Positions 19,431 through 27,095 of a stretch of 58,121 nt of DNA are shown here, in pieces. Numbering within the stretch: the first letter of the stretch is position 1; every line of letters starts with the position of its first letter. The position numbers and the translations under genes are program-made. Origin of the DNA: Bacteroidales bacterium (GTDB lineage: Bacteria > Bacteroidota > Bacteroidia > Bacteroidales > UBA1715); contig JAGCOW010000010.1 of NCBI GenBank assembly GCA_017642535.1, positions 1-58,121 on the forward strand, written 5' to 3'. A model generated the notes under the pieces. It saw only the letters and a list, made by a program, of their open reading frames with translations. It did no database searches and had not been told where the DNA came from.

Positions 19431-20147
19431 AATCTGTATTTGTTGATTTGCAGTATTGTTTATTGCTGTTCGTTCATAATAGCATTCTTCATAATTTGGA
19501 TTGTGCAAAATGACATCGTTCCCCTTTTGAACACAAAGAAGCGAGGTTATAAATCGACAACCAGCACATGTACCAGAACTAAAAAATAATGTATCAAAAG
19601 TCGGAGAAAAAATAGAACCGACATCTTCCAAGATTATATCAATGTAATAGTATTTATTATCCAAGGGTTCACAGGGTTTTCCATATTCAACATTATCGCA
19701 ATGCATTAGTCGATAAAATCCCCATCTTGCCTTTTTAACATTATTTATGATAGTGGAGTCCGAAGCAAGTGCTATATCATAGTAGTTTGATTTAATACGA
19801 CATTCCATATTAATAGAAAAGTCGTAGGCAAGTTTTTCGTCAGTTTCATTTTTTGTGATATAATATACTTTTGCATCTTTTTGTCTAAAATACCCTAATT
19901 CATCCCATTTCTTTCCATTATTGGTAGTTCGATACATTTTTTTGTAAGAAACAGTATTGATTATCGTATCTCCATTGTATTTATACGTCGTCGTAACAAT
20001 AGTGGGTACTTTATATGCCCACATTTCACTGTTTTCCGCTGTCATATATGACCACTGCATATCGTCATCAACAAAAGAGAAATTTTCTTGTGAAAAAGAT
20101 ATTTCGGCAAGAAATACAGTTAATAAGAAGAATAGTATTTTTTTCAT
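19233..20147 (-). CDS. Secreted protein of unknown function with T9SS sorting domain
   Basis: A 304-residue protein with a signal peptide (1-19, ending 'I-S-F-S-Q'), an unrecognised middle of about 210 residues, and a T9SS type A sorting domain (about 235-304, 'I-S-P-N-P-V-K-D-K-L-T-L' to 'F-V-K-E'). The middle has paired cysteines ('G-T-C-A-G-C-R' near 195 and 'E-E-C-Y' near 222) and many aromatic residues. It should cross the outer membrane by T9SS and be anchored or released. It has its own promoter box at 20167-20174. The sorting domain is nearly identical to those of the genes ending at 20310 and 16518. Confidence 0.8.
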   Translation of the reverse strand: MKKILFFLLTVFLAEISFSQENFSFVDDDMQWSYMTAENSEMWAYKVPTIVTTTYKYNGDTIINTVSYKKMYRTTNNGKKWDELGYFRQKDAKVYYITKNETDEKLAYDFSINMECRIKSNYYDIALASDSTIINNVKKARWGFYRLMHCDNVEYGKPCEPLDNKYYYIDIILEDVGSIFSPTFDTLFFSSGTCAGCRFITSLLCVQKGNDVILHNPNYEECYYERTAINNTANQQIQISPNPVKDKLTLTLPNAENEIKIFDLQGKLLLQQNVGFSAEINVSMLQAGTYVLVVNGESYKFVKE

Positions 20148-20166
20148 ACTGGTAACTTTTTGTTTT

Positions 20167-20174
20167 CAAAGATA
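20167..20174 (-). promoter_or_regulatory. -7 box (TATCTTTG) for the gene at 19233-20147
   Basis: The reverse complement of 20167-20174 is TATCTTTG, 19 nt upstream of the ATG at 20147. No clear -33 TTG is visible. Confidence 0.55.
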
Positions 20175-20275
20175 GTTAATTTGGCATAAATGGATTTACT
20201 ACATTGATTTCCCCGAAATTATGGTTAAACACTCCTCCTACGTTAATTATAACATCCGATGGATTAAATATTTCA

Positions 20276-20510
20276 TTTGTTTGCTACCAACCAATTTACC
20301 ATCGTCAATTTATTCTTTCACAAACTTATACGACTCTCCATTTACCACCAGCACATACGTACCCGTTTGTAACATAGATACATTTATCTCTGCCGAATAT
20401 CCTACGCTTTGTTGCAACCAAAGTTTGCCTTGTAGGTCGAAGATTTTGATTTCGTTTTCTGCTTGGGACAAGGTTAGGGTTAGTTTGTCTTTTACAAGGT
20501 TAGGAGAGAA
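20276..20510 (-). repeat. T9SS sorting-domain DNA repeat, copy 3
   Basis: Partner of the copy at 19199-19430; the shared block runs from the 3' untranslated flank through the sorting-domain codons and fades where the two proteins diverge. Confidence 0.85.
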
Positions 20511-20936
20511 TAACCGCTTTTTGTTATAACCATATATAAAATTAGGAATTATTGAATTTATTTGACACGTTTTATCTTCGCTACTCGGATATGTCATTAT
20601 ACAATTTAAATGTATTTCATCTTTCGTTATTGTTCCTTCTCCTATACAGTCGTAACCGTGTAAATAATCAAGATTTAGAGGTTTTATAACGATTCTGTTA
20701 GCATCTGTTATTTTAGCATTTAACGGATAGCTGCTATATGGATCTCCTTTCTGTAATAAAATTATGTACATACTATCTGTTTGTACATTAATTATACCTA
20801 ATGCATATTCTTGTTCATGAAGGTTATTCTTAACAAAATCACAATTTGATATAACAGAATACTCCGATGAGTATTCTTGCGCAAGAGAGAATAATCCATT
20901 TAAATACAAAAAAGAGAGAATGAAAATTTTTTTCAT
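20310..20936 (-). CDS. Small secreted protein of unknown function with T9SS sorting domain
   Basis: A 208-residue protein: signal peptide 1-19 (ending 'F-S-L-A-Q'), an unrecognised body of about 120 residues (20-140), and a T9SS type A sorting domain (about 141-208). The body has two Cys in 'C-I-G-E-G-T-I...C-I-M' around 95-110 and looks mostly beta. The body is short compared with most T9SS cargo, so it may be a fragment to which a sorting domain has been attached. It is first of the minus-strand group of four secreted proteins; the next gene starts 163 nt further on with its own promoter. Confidence 0.75.
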   Translation of the reverse strand: MKKIFILSFLYLNGLFSLAQEYSSEYSVISNCDFVKNNLHEQEYALGIINVQTDSMYIILLQKGDPYSSYPLNAKITDANRIVIKPLNLDYLHGYDCIGEGTITKDEIHLNCIMTYPSSEDKTCQINSIIPNFIYGYNKKRLFSPNLVKDKLTLTLSQAENEIKIFDLQGKLWLQQSVGYSAEINVSMLQTGTYVLVVNGESYKFVKE

Positions 20937-21153
20937 AACCAGATAATTTAATGTTCAAAACATCCGGGTTGCAAGAAATAATAAAACTTTTTTCATAATA
21001 AATCATTTAGTCAAACAATGTGTAAATATATGTCCTTTTTTTGATAGTCAAACTTATATAATGAAACTTTCGAAAATATACGAAAAACAAGAATCATAGG
21101 TTATATTAAATTTTTTCCGTTATTTTGCTATTGAAATATAGAATTCGGAAAAT

Positions 21154-21462
21154 ATGGAAAACAATAACAATCAGCAACAATTGAGCATAGACTTGCCTGC
21201 CGAAATAGCAGAAGGCACGTATTCTAATTTGGCAATCATTTCGCATTCAAACACGGAATTCATATTGGATTTTGTGCGTATGATGCCTGGTATGCCGAAG
21301 GCAAAGGTTATGTCGCGGGTAATTCTCACTCCCGAACATGCGAAGAAACTTTTGAATGCCTTGCAAGAAAATATCTCAAAATACGAGAAGAACGTGGGTG
21401 CTATTAAGCAAAGCGAAAATTTCACAATAAATAACTTTGGCCCAAGTTCGGCTCAAGCATAA
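21154..21462 (+). CDS. DUF3467 family protein
   Basis: A 102-residue cytoplasmic protein with the DUF3467 pattern: 'G-T-Y-S-N-L-A-I-I-S-H-S-N-T-E-F-I-L-D-F' (about 22-41), 'M-P-G-M-P-K-A-K-V' (about 44-52), 'S-R-V-I-L-T-P-E-H-A-K-K-L-L-N-A-L' (about 55-71). The function is unknown. In other Bacteroidales that I recall, this gene follows rpoC closely; here about 5.3 kb of secreted-protein genes lie between. It is followed 5 nt later by rlmB, probably as one transcript. The nearest promoter-like match upstream is TTATTTTG at 21120-21127. Confidence 0.85.
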   Translation: MENNNNQQQLSIDLPAEIAEGTYSNLAIISHSNTEFILDFVRMMPGMPKAKVMSRVILTPEHAKKLLNALQENISKYEKNVGAIKQSENFTINNFGPSSAQA

Positions 21463-21466
21463 TCGT

Positions 21467-22207
21467 ATGGAACAGCAAGAAATGATATACGGCACGCACG
21501 CCATCTTGGAGGCGTTACGCGACTGCAAACCTATTGACCAAATTTTGATTAAGAAACAATCTGATAATGAGCAGATTCGTGAAATAATCTATTTGGCGAG
21601 AAAGCAAAACGTCACCATCAAAAGTGTTCCCATAGAAAAACTAAACCGTCTTACTAAAAAAGCTCATCAGGGAATTATTGCGTTTATGTCGCCAATTGAG
21701 TTTCAGGATATAGAGCAAATAGTTCCTTCGTTGTTTGAAAGGGGCGAAACGCCGTTTCTGGTAATTCTCGACCAAGTGTGCGACGTGCGTAATTTTGGTG
21801 CTATCACACGTACGTGCGAGTGTATGGGGGTTCATGCAATTATTATTCCGCAGAAAGGTGCTGCACAAATCGGTGCCGATGCGGTGAAGACTTCGGCTGG
21901 TGCTTTGTTGAAAATACCCGTTTGTAAGGTTAAGTCATTGAAAGGTGCAATTGCGTTTCTCAAGGATAGTGGCATTCAAATTATGTGTGCTGCCGAGAAA
22001 TTCTCCAAAAATTGTAATGAAGCTGATTTAACCCAACCGTTGGGTTTGGTTATGGGAGCTGAAGAAGATGGCATTGAGGAATCCATTATTGAAATGGCCG
22101 ATGGTTGTGTAAAAATTCCTATGAAAGGAGAAATATCGTCATTGAACGTGTCGGCTGCAACTGCAATGTGCGTGTATGAAGTGTGCAGGCAACGGAAATT
22201 CTTATAG
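21467..22207 (+). CDS. rlmB: TrmH/SpoU family 23S rRNA (guanosine-2'-O)-methyltransferase
   Basis: A 246-residue SPOUT methyltransferase. The N-terminal substrate-binding domain (about 1-75) has 'Y-G-T-H-A-I-L-E-A-L'. The knotted catalytic domain shows motif 1 'D-Q-V-C-D-V-R-N-F-G-A-I-T-R-T' (about 101-115), motif 2 'L-V-M-G-A-E-E-D-G-I' (about 195-204) and motif 3 'I-P-M-K-G-E-I-S-S-L-N-V-S-A-A' (about 216-230). RlmB methylates G2251 of 23S rRNA using S-adenosylmethionine. I use ATG 21467, 5 nt after the DUF3467 stop. Its end overlaps the convergent HAD gene by 6 nt. The exact target nucleotide is assumed from the family. Confidence 0.88.
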   Translation: MEQQEMIYGTHAILEALRDCKPIDQILIKKQSDNEQIREIIYLARKQNVTIKSVPIEKLNRLTKKAHQGIIAFMSPIEFQDIEQIVPSLFERGETPFLVILDQVCDVRNFGAITRTCECMGVHAIIIPQKGAAQIGADAVKTSAGALLKIPVCKVKSLKGAIAFLKDSGIQIMCAAEKFSKNCNEADLTQPLGLVMGAEEDGIEESIIEMADGCVKIPMKGEISSLNVSAATAMCVYEVCRQRKFL

Positions 22208-22693
22208 AGCGAGAATTTTTTTGCAATAAGGCACAATCGATTCGTTTTTCTCAATTTTGATTCCTGTAATTCCTGCTCGTGTTGCGGCCTCTATGTCGCG
22301 ACTTCCGTCGCCAATGAGGAAGGATTTCTCCCTGTCGATGTCAAATTGTTTTATTGCTTGCTCAATCAGAAGCGTGCCTGGTTTTCGACATTCGCAAGGA
22401 CCGGAAATTTCTGGGTAATGCGGACAATAATATACGGCGGCTATGTCGATTCCTTGTTTTTTGAGTTCGTCGCACATATATGAGTGAAGTTTTTTCACGT
22501 CGTCGTCGGTATAAAGTCCTTTGGCAACACCTGCCTGGTTGGTAATCACAACGAAGATGAAACCTGCGTCACGAAGCATTTTCAGACCTTCAAAAAGTCC
22601 GTCGTTGAAACGAAAATCTTCTATTTTGTATGTGTAATACAATGAACCATCGTTGATTACGCCGTCTCGGTCAAGAAAAATAGCTTTGGTCAT
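22202..22693 (-). CDS. HAD-IIIA phosphatase, GmhB/histidinol-phosphatase type
   Basis: A 163-residue HAD phosphatase. Motif I is 'F-L-D-R-D-G-V-I-N' (nucleophile Asp near 8), motif II 'V-I-T-N-Q' (about 50), motif III 'L-I-G-D-G-S-R-D' near 130, and a zinc loop 'C-P-H-Y...C-E-C-R-K-P' near 92-106 as in GmhB. GmhB removes the 7-phosphate of D-glycero-D-manno-heptose 1,7-bisphosphate in LPS heptose synthesis. The third motif has G-D-G-S-R-D where many members have G-D-x-x-x-D, still with both acids. ATG 22693 overlaps the upstream stop as ATGA, so translation is coupled to the metallo-hydrolase gene. No other heptose genes are visible nearby. Confidence 0.8.
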   Translation of the reverse strand: MTKAIFLDRDGVINDGSLYYTYKIEDFRFNDGLFEGLKMLRDAGFIFVVITNQAGVAKGLYTDDDVKKLHSYMCDELKKQGIDIAAVYYCPHYPEISGPCECRKPGTLLIEQAIKQFDIDREKSFLIGDGSRDIEAATRAGITGIKIEKNESIVPYCKKILAL

Positions 22694-23469
22694 AAGCAAT
22701 GAATTTGTAAGTTGTCGTATGCAAGAAAAATATCTGGTGGCAAGGTTTTACTTGTCTTTTCATAAAATCCTATATCGTGGCTGCAATGGGTCAAATAAGC
22801 TTGTCTCGGTTTAATTTTTTGAATGACCTCAATTGCCTGCGAAACGTTGAAATGGGAATAATGTTCTCTAAATCGCAATGCGTTAATGACAAGTATATCA
22901 ACGCCTTCGAGCAGTTTCATTGTCGTTTCGGGAATGAACGAAGCGTCGGTAATGTAGGCGAACTGACCGATTCTATAGCCGAAAATGGGCAAAGTCATAT
23001 GATTTACTCGCAGTGGCTGTATGGTGATACCTTTGTAAGAAAACGCCTCTTCGGTAATCTCTTGCACGTTCATCATGGGAGCTCCAGGATATGGATGTTC
23101 CTTGAAAACGTAGGAATATTCCCGTTTGATTGCCTCAACCACTCGTTGCTCTGCAAAAATGGGAAGTGGTTCGTGTTTCATAAAATTGAAAGGACGAATG
23201 TCGTCTAATCCCGCCAGATGGTCTTTGTGTTCGTGGGTGATGAGAATCGCGTCGAGCGAAGTTATGTTGTTCGTAAGCATTTGTTGGCGAAAATCGCAGC
23301 CCGCGTCAATCACAAAGTGCACACCGTTTACGTCCAAAAAGAATGCTGTACGCAATCGTTTGTCACGTGCGTCTTGCGAATGGCAAACTGCACAATTGCA
23401 ACCAATCACGGGAACGCCTTGCGAGGTGCCTGTGCCTAAAAAAATGCCGTTAATTGTGTATCGCTCCAT
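22690..23469 (-). CDS. MBL-fold metallo-hydrolase, PhnP-like
   Basis: A 259-residue beta-lactamase-fold hydrolase. The metal-binding motif 'T-H-E-H-K-D-H-L-A-G' lies near residue 78, with further ligands in 'V-I-D-A-G' (about 52), 'Y-I-T-D-A-S' and 'L-T-H-C-S-H'. The N-terminal 'G-T-G-T-S-Q-G-V-P' and 'G-C-N-C-A-V-C' resemble PhnP-type cyclic-phosphodiesterases with an extra zinc loop. The substrate is unknown. I chose ATG 23469; it overlaps the upstream HD-phosphodiesterase gene by 20 nt, and its end overlaps the HAD gene by 4 nt. The three genes form one compact operon. Confidence 0.85.
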   Translation of the reverse strand: MERYTINGIFLGTGTSQGVPVIGCNCAVCHSQDARDKRLRTAFFLDVNGVHFVIDAGCDFRQQMLTNNITSLDAILITHEHKDHLAGLDDIRPFNFMKHEPLPIFAEQRVVEAIKREYSYVFKEHPYPGAPMMNVQEITEEAFSYKGITIQPLRVNHMTLPIFGYRIGQFAYITDASFIPETTMKLLEGVDILVINALRFREHYSHFNVSQAIEVIQKIKPRQAYLTHCSHDIGFYEKTSKTLPPDIFLAYDNLQIHCL

Positions 23470-25543
23470 TGTTTTCTTCTTTTTCGGGATATGGAACACG
23501 TGCGTGATACATATTTATCAACTTCTCGACAAACACTTTCTTTACCTTGTCAAGGTCGCGAAGCGTGATGTCGGCAAATTCCAACTGTTTGCTTTGAATT
23601 TGATTATCGATAATTTTCTGCACTAATTTTTCCACCAATTCGGGTGATGAAAGATTTGCACTTCGCGAAGCCGCTTCAACACCGTCGGCCAACATAATGA
23701 CAGCCAATTCTTTATTTACGACTTTCGATGTAGGATATTGGAACTTGCTTTCGTCCACGGGTTCACCAGGGTGCATTTTTTTGTATTTGTCAAGGAAAAA
23801 TGCAGTTTTTGAGTTCCCGTGATGCCCATATATAATTTCTTCCAACGAATAAGGCAAGCCATTTTTTCGTGACAATTCGCGACCATAAATCACGTGATTG
23901 ATAATGATTTCGGCACTTTTCTCTGGTTCCAGCTTGTCGTGAGGGTTTTCTTTAAAAGTCTGGTTCTCAACGAAAAACGCTGGATTTTTCAATTTTCCTA
24001 TATCGTGATACAGTCCTCCAATTCGTCCTAACAATTCGTTTCCGCCAATTTCACGCAAGGCAACTTCGGCAAAGTTGGCAACTTGCAACGAGTGTTGGAA
24101 TGTGCCAGGCGCTTTCTCAGAAAGTTCTCTTAAAACTCCACGGCTCGTGTCGGAAAGTTCAAACAATGTCAAATCCGACGGGAAGCGGAATATCTTTTCA
24201 AATATGAAGATAAGCAGATAGGTCGTGAGCAATAGCACGCAACTTGCCAAAAACCAGAGCAGTTGTTTCCAGTCTATGTCGGCAATGCCACCAAGTTTCA
24301 CGAGTGACAATCCGAAGTATATAATTGTGTATGAACCAAATGCGAGAATTGCAGTCCAAAACAAGAAACTTCGTTGATAATGATTTCCCAAACTGTACAA
24401 GGCAATCACGCCGACAGAAATTTGTAGGAATGTGAAGTCAAACGGGTTTGGTGCTATGAAGCCGATAATCAGCATTGTGACAATGTGGACGAACAATGCG
24501 ACACGTTCATTCAAAAAGTTTTTGATGAGTATGGGCAATGCAACGTACGGAATCAGGTAAATGCTTATGTGGTTGAATTTGAGCGTAGCCGTAGCCAATC
24601 CAATGAACAAGACCACGACGGTTACAAGAAACAGCGAATACTTGAACTTGCGCAATGCATACGGATCGGAATAGTGAATGAGAAGCAACAGAACCAGGAA
24701 TGCGACGAAAATGAGGATGAATTGTCCGCCGAGAATGGCTAATTTCCCGTCAAACGAGACATTTCCAGCTTCGTATTCTTTTTTGAGTGAGTCGAGCACT
24801 TTCTTGTCTTTTTCGGTAACGACGGAGCCACGGCTGATGATTCTCGTGCCTTCGCTCACGAAACCGTATTTCTCGGAAACCGAAGCGAGCACTTGTGCTT
24901 TTTGTTTTGACGACAATTCGTCGTTGTAAATCGTGTTGGGCACGAGCGACTGATAAATGATTTCCTTGAACTTAACCCGTCGCGTGGAATCAAAATGCGA
25001 TGGAATTTTCAACATCAAGTCGCCGTGGGCTTCGGGAAGCGTTCGCACCACTTTTAGCGAAATTCGTTGCGAAAGCGGAGCTCGTTCCACAATGAGTGTC
25101 TTATATGGTTTTTGTACGTCAATAATGCCATTTTCATAAATTTCAGCAAGCAGTTTCTCAAATTCCTGCAAACCTTGTGATTGCATCAGCGAATGAAAAT
25201 CTTGAATGGAATCGGGAACGAAATGGGGCAATGCTTGTGTATAATGCACAAAAATTGAGTCAGTTACGCGGGCATATACCGTTGAATCATATTTGTAACA
25301 CGGCGAAAATTTTTGCATCGCACTGTCGCGTTGAGCTTGTATTTCTTCCTCGGTCTTATCAATTGAAAAACTGAAAGGTGCATACAAATCGTCGTGAAAC
25401 CAGACTTTATTTTGCTGATATTCATATTCAAATCTCTTCTCGTTTGGCATAATGAGCATAATGAGAGCCACGCCGAACGAGAATAGTAACAGTGTGAATA
25501 TCAGTACTTTCTTATCTTTCAGAGTTGAAAAAAAATTCTTCAT
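23450..25543 (-). CDS. 7TM-HD family membrane phosphodiesterase (PgpH-like)
   Basis: A 697-residue membrane protein with a transmembrane helix at about 15-32, a large extracytoplasmic 7TMR-HDED domain (about 35-265), a seven-helix membrane part (about 270-460) and a cytoplasmic HDIG domain (about 470-690) with 'H-S-L-Q-V-A-N-F-A-E' and 'G-L-Y-H-D-I-G-K'. The PgpH/YqfF family hydrolyses cyclic di-AMP to pApA, so a role in c-di-AMP control of osmolyte and wall balance is likely. ATG 25543 is used; the 66-bp gap to the divergent gene at 25610 probably holds both promoters. It heads the HD/MBL/HAD operon. Confidence 0.88.
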   Translation of the reverse strand: MKNFFSTLKDKKVLIFTLLLFSFGVALIMLIMPNEKRFEYEYQQNKVWFHDDLYAPFSFSIDKTEEEIQAQRDSAMQKFSPCYKYDSTVYARVTDSIFVHYTQALPHFVPDSIQDFHSLMQSQGLQEFEKLLAEIYENGIIDVQKPYKTLIVERAPLSQRISLKVVRTLPEAHGDLMLKIPSHFDSTRRVKFKEIIYQSLVPNTIYNDELSSKQKAQVLASVSEKYGFVSEGTRIISRGSVVTEKDKKVLDSLKKEYEAGNVSFDGKLAILGGQFILIFVAFLVLLLLIHYSDPYALRKFKYSLFLVTVVVLFIGLATATLKFNHISIYLIPYVALPILIKNFLNERVALFVHIVTMLIIGFIAPNPFDFTFLQISVGVIALYSLGNHYQRSFLFWTAILAFGSYTIIYFGLSLVKLGGIADIDWKQLLWFLASCVLLLTTYLLIFIFEKIFRFPSDLTLFELSDTSRGVLRELSEKAPGTFQHSLQVANFAEVALREIGGNELLGRIGGLYHDIGKLKNPAFFVENQTFKENPHDKLEPEKSAEIIINHVIYGRELSRKNGLPYSLEEIIYGHHGNSKTAFFLDKYKKMHPGEPVDESKFQYPTSKVVNKELAVIMLADGVEAASRSANLSSPELVEKLVQKIIDNQIQSKQLEFADITLRDLDKVKKVFVEKLINMYHARVPYPEKEENNGAIHN

Positions 25544-25609
25544 TGAAAAATGTTTTAAAATTCGATAGTAAAAATATATATTTACGAGCAATTTTTAAGC
25601 ATAAATGTG

Positions 25610-26281
25610 ATGACAAAATTACGATTAGTTTTCAATGTTGAAGAAGAAACCTTGATTGATGACAAATTTTTTATTCAAAAAGGGATGTTGAACCATATTG
25701 CAATGGTACTTTCAAACGTTCGAAATAGTGAAAACGATGTGGTCTTGATTACTGCCGGTGCAATCGCTTCGGGAATAGAGCAGGTTGGCTTGAAGAAATA
25801 TCCTGTCGCTTTGAGCGACAAACAAGCCATGGCGGCAATAGGACAAGTGGAGTTGATAAAACGCTATCAGAATATCTTCGACGAATATACGCAAATGATT
25901 GCCCAGGTGCTGTTGGCTCGCGATATCATTAATAATCCGAAACAGCAATTCAATGCAAAAAATACCTTCAAAAAATTGCTTTCGTTGGGAATTATTCCTG
26001 TGATTAACGAAAACGACACCATTTCGACGGCTGATATTGAGGTGGAAAACAATTATATGCTAACCGTTACGGTTGCCAACATTCTTTCGGCTCACGCTTT
26101 GGTGCAAATAAATAAGGATTTGTCATTCAACGTGTTATGCAAAGGTGAGAAATTTTCGTATTATTGTAAGGACAAGGATGTCTTGTTCTCATTGTTGCGT
26201 GAATTACAAAAAACGAGTAAAGTAAAACGGGGATTTCAATATCCTTCGGTTTTCCCGGAAGAAACGAAGAAATACAAGTAA
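25610..26281 (+). CDS. Degenerate glutamate 5-kinase-like (amino acid kinase fold) protein
   Basis: A 223-residue protein aligning to the first two thirds of glutamate 5-kinase (ProB). Retained: 'T-A-G-A-I-A-S-G' (48-55), 'D-K-Q-A-M-A-A-I-G-Q' (70-79), 'Q-V-L-L-A-R-D' (99-105), 'N-A-K-N-T' (115-119) and 'I-N-E-N-D-T' (132-137). Lost: the N-terminal phosphate-binding 'K-x-G-x-S' (here 'F-N-V-E-E', 8-12), the 'G-D-N-D' motif (here 'E-N-N-Y', 146-149), the nucleotide-binding 'T-D-x-x-G-L-Y' segment and the late catalytic Lys; the PUA domain is also absent. Catalysis as a kinase looks unlikely. It is followed 1 nt later by a likewise degenerate aminotransferase. The in-frame GTG at 25607 is an alternative start. 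Confidence 0.75.
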   Translation: MTKLRLVFNVEEETLIDDKFFIQKGMLNHIAMVLSNVRNSENDVVLITAGAIASGIEQVGLKKYPVALSDKQAMAAIGQVELIKRYQNIFDEYTQMIAQVLLARDIINNPKQQFNAKNTFKKLLSLGIIPVINENDTISTADIEVENNYMLTVTVANILSAHALVQINKDLSFNVLCKGEKFSYYCKDKDVLFSLLRELQKTSKVKRGFQYPSVFPEETKKYK

Positions 26282-26282
26282 G

Positions 26283-27095
26283 ATGGGGGGATTTTGTATC
26301 TTAAATGGTGAAATTGAGAAAATAAGTTCCTTAAAATCGGCTCCTATTTTTGTGCTCAATGATGCCGAAAAGGAGGATATCCGTTTGTATGATACAAAAC
26401 CGCTTTGCATTGGTTTACACATCCAAAACCTGATTGCTCGTTTGCAACAGAAAAATGTTAGCATTCCCGAAAAATTCACAAAAGAACGAATTGACCGATA
26501 TGTGTCGCGTTTGCTGAATGTGAACAAAGTTTTCCGTGGGGGAGTGTGTACGTTGTTGGTGTTTTGGCAACAGTTTCCTGCGTGCACGCAACCTCAATTT
26601 TGTATTTTCATTGAACCATTGGAACGAGTAAAGTTTTCGTTCAATGACGTCGGACTGAAGTTAGGTTATCAGGAAATTTATTCCGAGCGGCAGCCGTATG
26701 TACCCATTTCCGTATGTGCTTCAAATGATGGTAACGTCGATAATTTCGATGTCTTATGCCGTCTCGACCGATTAGGTCATTCTTACACGACAAATCGTGG
26801 GGATTTGATTTTGATGAAAGGCGACGAAATCCATGTATGTGAAAATTTGTTGCCGTTCACGACTTATTTCACCGAATATCTGGCACGAAACAAGTGGAAA
26901 GTGGTGAAACATCTGCATTTCGGAGGAAAGGACATTTACGATAGTTCCGAAGTATTGTTGTGTAGTTCATTTGTCGGTTTGCAGTGGGTGAGCCACGTGT
27001 ATTCGCCCATGTCGGTTTCCGACGCCCATGTGTATGGCTTCCGTTATGCGAAAGAGTTGTTTTTTGAAATGGAACGGGCTATAGAAATGATGTAG
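26283..27095 (+). CDS. Degenerate class IV aminotransferase-like protein
   Basis: A 270-residue protein with the fold pattern of class IV PLP enzymes (branched-chain or D-amino acid aminotransferase, aminodeoxychorismate lyase). The first strands read 'C-I-L-N-G-E-I' (5-11), 'I-R-L-Y-D-T-K-P' (33-40) and 'G-L-H-I-Q-N-L-I-A-R-L' (44-54). The segment that should carry the PLP lysine ('l-K-t-x-N-Y-x-x-x-V-L-A') aligns with 'N-D-G-N-V-D-N-F-D-V-L-C' (148-159), where the Lys position is Asp. The later 'S-S-E-V-L-L-C-S-S' matches the 'A-D-E-V-F-x-T-G-T' phosphate loop poorly. It may be a pseudoenzyme. It starts 1 nt after the kinase-like gene, and its stop abuts that of the convergent flippase with no gap. 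Confidence 0.7.
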   Translation: MGGFCILNGEIEKISSLKSAPIFVLNDAEKEDIRLYDTKPLCIGLHIQNLIARLQQKNVSIPEKFTKERIDRYVSRLLNVNKVFRGGVCTLLVFWQQFPACTQPQFCIFIEPLERVKFSFNDVGLKLGYQEIYSERQPYVPISVCASNDGNVDNFDVLCRLDRLGHSYTTNRGDLILMKGDEIHVCENLLPFTTYFTEYLARNKWKVVKHLHFGGKDIYDSSEVLLCSSFVGLQWVSHVYSPMSVSDAHVYGFRYAKELFFEMERAIEMM

